From contig JAIBDA010000042.1 in assembly GCA_024679635.1 (NCBI GenBank), positions 1 to 10,179 of the forward strand: DNA of 10,179 nucleotides, given 5' to 3'. The notes under the pieces were generated by a model. It saw nothing but the letters and a program-made list of their open reading frames with translations, was not told the DNA's origin and made no database searches. This DNA comes from Amphritea sp. GTDB lineage: Bacteria > Pseudomonadota > Gammaproteobacteria > Pseudomonadales > Nitrincolaceae. Of the stretch, positions 6,678-10,179 are shown piece after piece. Numbering within the stretch: the first letter of the stretch is position 1; each line of letters starts with the position of its first letter. Both the position numbers and the translations under genes were made by a program.

Positions 6678-7691
6678 TCAACCGCCGGTCATATTCATAA
6701 ACCTAACGACCTGAGGTGTTTCATCATTAAGATCGAAATGATGTTCTTCGGGTTTCAGGTCCATCGCCTGAATAAGGTGCTGTTTCAACACTTCAGTCTC
6801 GCCGGGATGATCACGTAACACTTGCCGCAGATCCATCGAATGTTCATTACCCAAACAAAGTAGCAAGCGCCCTTCGACGGTCATTCTTACCCGGTTACAC
6901 TCACTACAAAAGTTATGACTGTGGGGCGAAATAAAGCCGACCTTACTATGACTGTCAGCCATTCGATAGTAACGGGAGGGACCTCCGGTTTTATCGACGG
7001 ATTCCAGCAATGGATAAACCGGGCTAATTTTTTCGAACAGCTCATCACTGGAACAATACATCTCTGCCCGATCATGCTCGGTGATGGCACCTAATGGCAT
7101 CTCCTCAATAAAAGTAATATCCAAGCCTTTATTGCGAGCAAAGGCGATCAGATCAAGAACCTCATCGTCATTGCGGCCTTTAAGTACCACAGCGTTCAAC
7201 TTGATTCGTTCGAAACCCGCCTCAATCGCAGCATCAATGCCTTCTAACACTTGCGACAGCCGTCCCGTCCGTGTCAGACGCTTAAATTTATCTTCCTGCA
7301 GACTGTCGAGACTAATATTTAACCGGTCAACACCTAGCCGCTTAAGCTCGGTAGCCATGCCGGGGAGTTGCGAGCCATTCGTGGTAATCAGCAATTCAAC
7401 AGGTAACTGCCCTAACTGCTCTACCAGCGTTAAGATTCCCTTTCTTACTAACGGCTCACCACCGGTAAGGCGAATCTTATTCACCCCTAATTCGACAAAA
7501 GCCCGGGCAACCCTATATATCTCTTCCAACGACAACACTTCACTGCGCGGCAAAAACTGCATCTCTTCAGCCATACAATAAACACAGCGAAAGTCACAGC
7601 GGTCAGTAACGGACAGGCGCACATACTCAACCCGGCGACCAAACCGGTCGACTAGTTGATTTTCTGTGCTGTTATTCTGTTTTGTTGTCAT
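6678..7691 (-). CDS. moaA: GTP 3',8-cyclase MoaA (radical SAM)
   Basis: MoaA (337 residues) is a radical-SAM enzyme with two [4Fe-4S] clusters that cyclises GTP to (8S)-3',8-cyclo-7,8-dihydroguanosine triphosphate, the substrate of MoaC. The N-terminal cluster motif CDFRCVYC uses C32, C36 and C39; TGGEP at 76-80, TTNG at 103-106 and NISLDSL at 125-131 are the usual SAM-barrel signatures. The C-terminal cluster ligands are C262, C265 (CSEC) and C279. The protein ends with the double glycine required by MoaA (MNMTGG). All ligands are present, so it should be active in the cytoplasm. The Shine-Dalgarno before the ATG is poor. The 91-base AT-rich gap to the divergent SirB2 gene must hold both promoters, but no box stands out, and it is too short for a full Moco riboswitch. 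Confidence 0.97.
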   Translation of the reverse strand: MTTKQNNSTENQLVDRFGRRVEYVRLSVTDRCDFRCVYCMAEEMQFLPRSEVLSLEEIYRVARAFVELGVNKIRLTGGEPLVRKGILTLVEQLGQLPVELLITTNGSQLPGMATELKRLGVDRLNISLDSLQEDKFKRLTRTGRLSQVLEGIDAAIEAGFERIKLNAVVLKGRNDDEVLDLIAFARNKGLDITFIEEMPLGAITEHDRAEMYCSSDELFEKISPVYPLLESVDKTGGPSRYYRMADSHSKVGFISPHSHNFCSECNRVRMTVEGRLLLCLGNEHSMDLRQVLRDHPGETEVLKQHLIQAMDLKPEEHHFDLNDETPQVVRFMNMTGG

Positions 7692-7782
7692 ATCAGGACT
7701 AGTATCTCACGATCTTATAGGCAAAAATATACCCGACTATTTTAATCAGTTATTAACTTAATTTTAAGCGAGCTCACAACGC

Positions 7783-8163
7783 ATGTATTTAGCACTCAAA
7801 CATACACATATCACTTTTGCCGTTTTAAGCATTCTGTTTTTTACGGTGCGGGGATTCTGGATGCTCACCACACCTGAGAAGTTACAACAGCGCTGGGTCA
7901 GAATTGCACCACATATCATCGACACATTGCTTCTAGCCAGTGCCATCGCGCTTACCTTCACCATTAACCAGTATCCTTTTAGCGAGAGTTGGCTAACCGC
8001 AAAACTGATAGCATTAATTGCTTACATTGTTCTGGGAACCATCGCTCTGAAAAGAGGAAAAAGCAAAGCCATTCGTACCCTGGCCCTGATCATGGCACTG
8101 CTCTGTGTTGGATATATTGTCTGGGTCGCGCTGAGCCATAACCCCTTACCCTGGTTACTCTGA
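7783..8163 (+). CDS. SirB2-family membrane protein
   Basis: This small (126-residue) integral membrane protein has four predicted helices at about 8-27, 44-61, 71-89 and 98-117. The pattern LKHTH (5-9), TVRGFWM (21-27) and the second-helix entry APHIIDTLLL (42-51) match the SirB/SirB2 family, named after an invasion-gene regulator locus in Salmonella; the biochemical role is not established. Conserved His7, His9 and His44 at helix ends could bind a cofactor, but that is only a guess. The ATG has a weak purine stretch (AAGCGAG) upstream. It diverges from moaA and ends 2 bp from the stop of the convergent reductase gene, with no terminator between them. Confidence 0.82.
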   Translation: MYLALKHTHITFAVLSILFFTVRGFWMLTTPEKLQQRWVRIAPHIIDTLLLASAIALTFTINQYPFSESWLTAKLIALIAYIVLGTIALKRGKSKAIRTLALIMALLCVGYIVWVALSHNPLPWLL

Positions 8164-8165
8164 TA

Positions 8166-9098
8166 TTAAGCCTGGGCGTCACTCAGCTCTTCGTTCTGAT
8201 AATGATCACGTATCATCCCGACGAGCTGACTTCGCCATGGTAATTGACGTATACCAAAATCATTCAATAATTTATTGCAGACTAACACCGAAGAAGCGGG
8301 ACGTTCGGCATCACTGCCCAGTTCAGAAGAGCTGATCGGTACCAATTTTTCTGCTTTAAGTTTTTCATACTGACCGGCAGCAGCCAAAACCGCTTCGGTA
8401 AAACCGTAACGCGTCGTAATCTCTGCACAACAGTAGTGATAAGTTCCCCAGTTGTCCGCGCCATTGTGAATCTGCTTAAGAATAGCCACAACTACCCGGG
8501 CAATATCACCGGCAGAGGTAGGGCAGCCGCGACGATCATCAGCAGCAAAAATTTCTTTCTGCTCCCTGGCCTGTGTCAGGGCCCGCCGCATAAAGTTGTC
8601 ACCAATTGTACTGAATACCCAGCTGACTCTGAGAATCACATGTTGCGGAAGAGCCGCGCGCAATAACTCCTCCCCCTGCCACTTACTTTCACCATATAAG
8701 CCCAAGGGACTGGCTTGATCAGCCTCGGTATAACCACTTTCATAATGCCCGTCAAACACATAATCAGAAGAGAGATGAAGCAGCGGAATGGCCAGATCAC
8801 CACACGCCATCGCTAGGTTTTCAACCGCATCTCTATTCAATGCAAGACAACGTTCTGATTCAACCTCTACCCGATCGACTGCGTTAAACCCAGTAGTATT
8901 GATAACATAATCGGGCAGATGTTGATCCAGTTGTTTCTGGACCTGCTCCCGGCTACTGATATCGAGTTCCGCATCGGTGAAAGCCACCACAGAAAAGAAT
9001 GGATCACTCCGGGTCACCTGGTTTAAAAAATAGCCTATCTGACCATCAGCACCGGTAATCAATATCTTTGCCGGGGTAGTCAAAAAATCCTGTGTCAT
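8166..9098 (-). CDS. RmlD-like sugar-nucleotide reductase (dTDP-4-dehydrorhamnose reductase family)
   Basis: This 310-residue extended short-chain dehydrogenase belongs to the RmlD substrate-binding family. RmlD reduces dTDP-4-keto-L-rhamnose to dTDP-L-rhamnose with NAD(P)H; the true sugar here is uncertain. Motifs: the nucleotide-binding GADGQIG (16-22), INTTGFNAVDRVE (67-79, where INAAAYTAVD is typical), LSSDYVFDG (109-117) with Ser111 in the place of the catalytic Thr, YGESKWQGE (135-143) with catalytic Tyr135 and Lys139, and DRRGCPTSAGDIA (188-200) near the substrate pocket. No rmlA, rmlB or rmlC is nearby, and the divergence in the INAA block argues against naming it rmlD. A GGAG lies 10 bases before the ATG. 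MAT2B-type regulatory relatives share this fold, but the catalytic Tyr/Lys pair suggests an active enzyme. It is transcribed alone and cytoplasmic. Confidence 0.85.
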   Translation of the reverse strand: MTQDFLTTPAKILITGADGQIGYFLNQVTRSDPFFSVVAFTDAELDISSREQVQKQLDQHLPDYVINTTGFNAVDRVEVESERCLALNRDAVENLAMACGDLAIPLLHLSSDYVFDGHYESGYTEADQASPLGLYGESKWQGEELLRAALPQHVILRVSWVFSTIGDNFMRRALTQAREQKEIFAADDRRGCPTSAGDIARVVVAILKQIHNGADNWGTYHYCCAEITTRYGFTEAVLAAAGQYEKLKAEKLVPISSSELGSDAERPASSVLVCNKLLNDFGIRQLPWRSQLVGMIRDHYQNEELSDAQA

Positions 9099-9231
9099 TA
9101 ACTTAAAACTCCAACTGTACGCTGCTAAATCAACGATACCATATCAAGCCGATAGCGAAACTAAAAAGCGCATGGAAGACTAAAAGATTACCGGGATATA
9201 CCAATCGCCCCGCATAAAACATACAGATTTC

Positions 9232-9262
9232 AAAAAAACCCCGCCTGACGGTGGCTTTTTTT
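9232..9262 (+). terminator. Terminator-like hairpin just upstream of the TetR-family gene
   Basis: Seven A (9232-9238), then CCGCC (9241-9245), loop TGAC, GGTGG (9250-9254), one C and seven T (9256-9262) make an intrinsic-terminator shape with a G-U pair and a small internal loop, better folded when read on the plus strand. No annotated plus-strand gene ends here: the nearest gene upstream runs the other way. It overlaps the -35 area of the regulator's promoter. The rest of the 9099-9304 gap shows no gene. Confidence 0.5.
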
Positions 9263-9272
9263 ACGCTATAAT
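9245..9272 (+). promoter_or_regulatory. Likely promoter of the TetR-family gene
   Basis: CTGACG (9245-9250) and a perfect TATAAT (9267-9272) are 16 bases apart, giving four and six matches to the sigma-70 consensus, 32 bases before the ATG at 9305. The -35 box lies inside the hairpin at 9232-9262. Confidence 0.55.
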
Positions 9273-9304
9273 TCGCGCTAAATAATGAGACACGGGATCT
9301 ACTC

Positions 9305-9961
9305 ATGCCGTTAGATATCAGCTCCCACACAGGCGACAAACCTGCTGGGCGTATTCGCAAGCAAAACGAAAAACTGATTCTGGCGGCGGCTGAGAAAGAA
9401 TTTGCGGCCTGCGGATTTAAAGGAGCAAGCATGCGAGAGATAGCCGCTCGTGCAAATTTGCCTAAAGCCAACATTCACTACTATTTCAAAAATAAGTTGG
9501 GACTTTATCTCGCGGTACTCAGCGATATTATTGACCTGTGGGATGGCACACTTAGTAACCTTACCGCAAACGATGATGCAGCAAAAAGCCTGGCTCAGTA
9601 CCTACGTAAAAAGATCGCGTTTTCCCGCGACCACCCGTTAGCGTCGCGTATCTTTGCCAGCGAGGTTATCAGCGGCGGCCCAAATTTAGGCAGTTATTTT
9701 ACCGAAGGCTATCAGGAATGGTTTCGATCCAGAACCTCTGTCTTTGAACAATGGCAACAACAGGGCAAGCTTGATGCCAATATCAACCCGAGCCACCTAA
9801 TATTTTTACTCTGGTCGAGTACCCAACACTACGCGGACTTTGCCCTGCAAGCATCTTCTGCATTGGGCAAGGAAACACTCGATGAAGAGGACTACGAGCA
9901 AGCCATCACAACGCTCACTCACATCATTTTGAAGGGCTGCGGGGTCATCCTGGATGACTAA
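9305..9961 (+). CDS. TetR-family transcriptional regulator, RutR-like
   Basis: This 218-residue DNA-binding repressor has an N-terminal TetR domain whose helix-turn-helix spans about 42-61 (SMREIAARANLPKANIHYYF), followed by KNKLGLYLAVL typical of the family. The C-terminal ligand domain resembles E. coli RutR (YcdC), the uracil/thymine-responsive regulator of pyrimidine use: FSRDHPLASRIFASE at 106-120, GGPNL at 124-128, and especially HLIFLLWSSTQHYADFA at 164-180, closely matching the RutR segment that ends in WASTQHYADFA. This suggests a pyrimidine-like ligand, but the ligand is inferred and no rut or pyrimidine-degradation gene is inside the window. It has its own promoter. A RutR-type half-site lies about 190 bases downstream, before the next, unseen gene. 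The Shine-Dalgarno is weak (GGGAT). Confidence 0.88.
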   Translation: MPLDISSHTGDKPAGRIRKQNEKLILAAAEKEFAACGFKGASMREIAARANLPKANIHYYFKNKLGLYLAVLSDIIDLWDGTLSNLTANDDAAKSLAQYLRKKIAFSRDHPLASRIFASEVISGGPNLGSYFTEGYQEWFRSRTSVFEQWQQQGKLDANINPSHLIFLLWSSTQHYADFALQASSALGKETLDEEDYEQAITTLTHIILKGCGVILDD

Positions 9962-10142
9962 CCAGACAGACAACCCATTATCCAGCGCGATTGAGTAATG
10001 CTGACCGAGTTCATCAAAACACACAAATGATGTAACAGGCCCTGCTCCCACTACTGCTTAACTTACCGACTAATCAGCCTTTTTATAGAGTTACTCTTAC
10101 CAGCCCGAACAGACCATAAAACCTCCTGTCTCGAAACAAATT
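9962..10142. other. Gap after the TetR-family gene, no gene recognised
   Basis: No convincing reading frame, RNA gene or terminator is seen. On the minus strand a strong AGGAGG (10122-10127) precedes ATG at 10115-10117, but the frame closes after six codons. CTCGA (10130-10134) and TCGAG (10145-10149) form a small interrupted palindrome at the right end. The stretch is probably the 5' regulatory region of a gene beyond the window. Confidence 0.35.
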
Positions 10143-10156
10143 TATCGAGTGGTCAA
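10141..10156 (+). promoter_or_regulatory. Candidate RutR-type operator (one good half-site)
   Basis: TGGTCAA at 10150-10156 is a perfect half of the E. coli RutR palindrome TTGACCA-NN-TGGTCAA. The other half, TTTATCG at 10141-10147 with AG between, keeps four of seven bases at the right spacing. It lies downstream of a RutR-like regulator gene, which is what makes it worth listing. A seven-base match can arise by chance. Confidence 0.35.
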
Positions 10157-10179
10157 CTTTTTGCTTAGTTATTCACAAC

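Noticed and set aside
7081..7581. A 166-codon open frame on the plus strand opposite moaA.
   Set aside because: It lies wholly within the well-supported moaA gene on the other strand, has no recognisable motif and a serine/arginine-rich composition typical of antisense frames.
7692..7782. Molybdenum cofactor riboswitch before moaA.
   Set aside because: The gap is only 91 bases, AT-rich, shared with a divergent promoter, and shows no multi-stem structure of that class.
10097..10127. AGGAGG followed by ATG on the minus strand, encoding MVCSGW and a stop, like a leader peptide.
   Set aside because: The frame is six codons and the transcript would run antisense into the TetR-family gene with no target gene after it; the ribosome site alone is weak support.

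Overview
The window looks like ordinary chromosome from a gammaproteobacterium of moderate GC content. The fabA-fabB pair, the bacterial TPMT-type methyltransferase, the SirB2-family membrane protein and the RutR-like regulator together suggest a marine group such as Oceanospirillales. That placement is inference from gene content. I see no rRNA, tRNA, transposase, integrase, CRISPR array or phage gene, and no new multi-gene defence or biosynthetic system.

Layout from left to right: a gene-free left edge (1-197) with a likely promoter at its end; a zinc-dependent HDAC-family deacylase (198-1121, +); a gene-poor spacer (1122-1416) with a perfect bidirectional terminator and a degenerate 40-bp tandem repeat that runs into the tpm stop codon; tpm (1417-2046, -); then, divergently, fabA (2185-2700, +) and fabB (2784-4001, +), separated by a small hairpin and closed by a strong bidirectional terminator. 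FabA and FabB together make and extend the cis-unsaturated intermediates of anaerobic unsaturated fatty acid synthesis.

On the minus strand, read from 7691 down to 4081, lie moaA, a PlsB/PlsC-like acyltransferase, moaC and a second PlsC-like acyltransferase. The last three have 4-base stop/start overlaps and are probably one translationally coupled operon, so a molybdenum cofactor gene is sandwiched between two membrane-lipid acyltransferases. moaA lies about 200 bases upstream with its own leader. MoaA and MoaC together turn GTP into cyclic pyranopterin monophosphate. The other Moco genes are not in the window.

A SirB2-family four-helix membrane protein (7783-8163, +) diverges from moaA and converges, with a 2-bp gap, on an RmlD-like sugar-nucleotide reductase (8166-9098, -). 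A RutR-like TetR-family regulator (9305-9961, +) follows. The last 218 bases hold no convincing gene but contain TGGTCAA, which matches one half of the operator known for E. coli RutR, close to the right edge. The regulator may therefore control the next gene, which lies outside the window.
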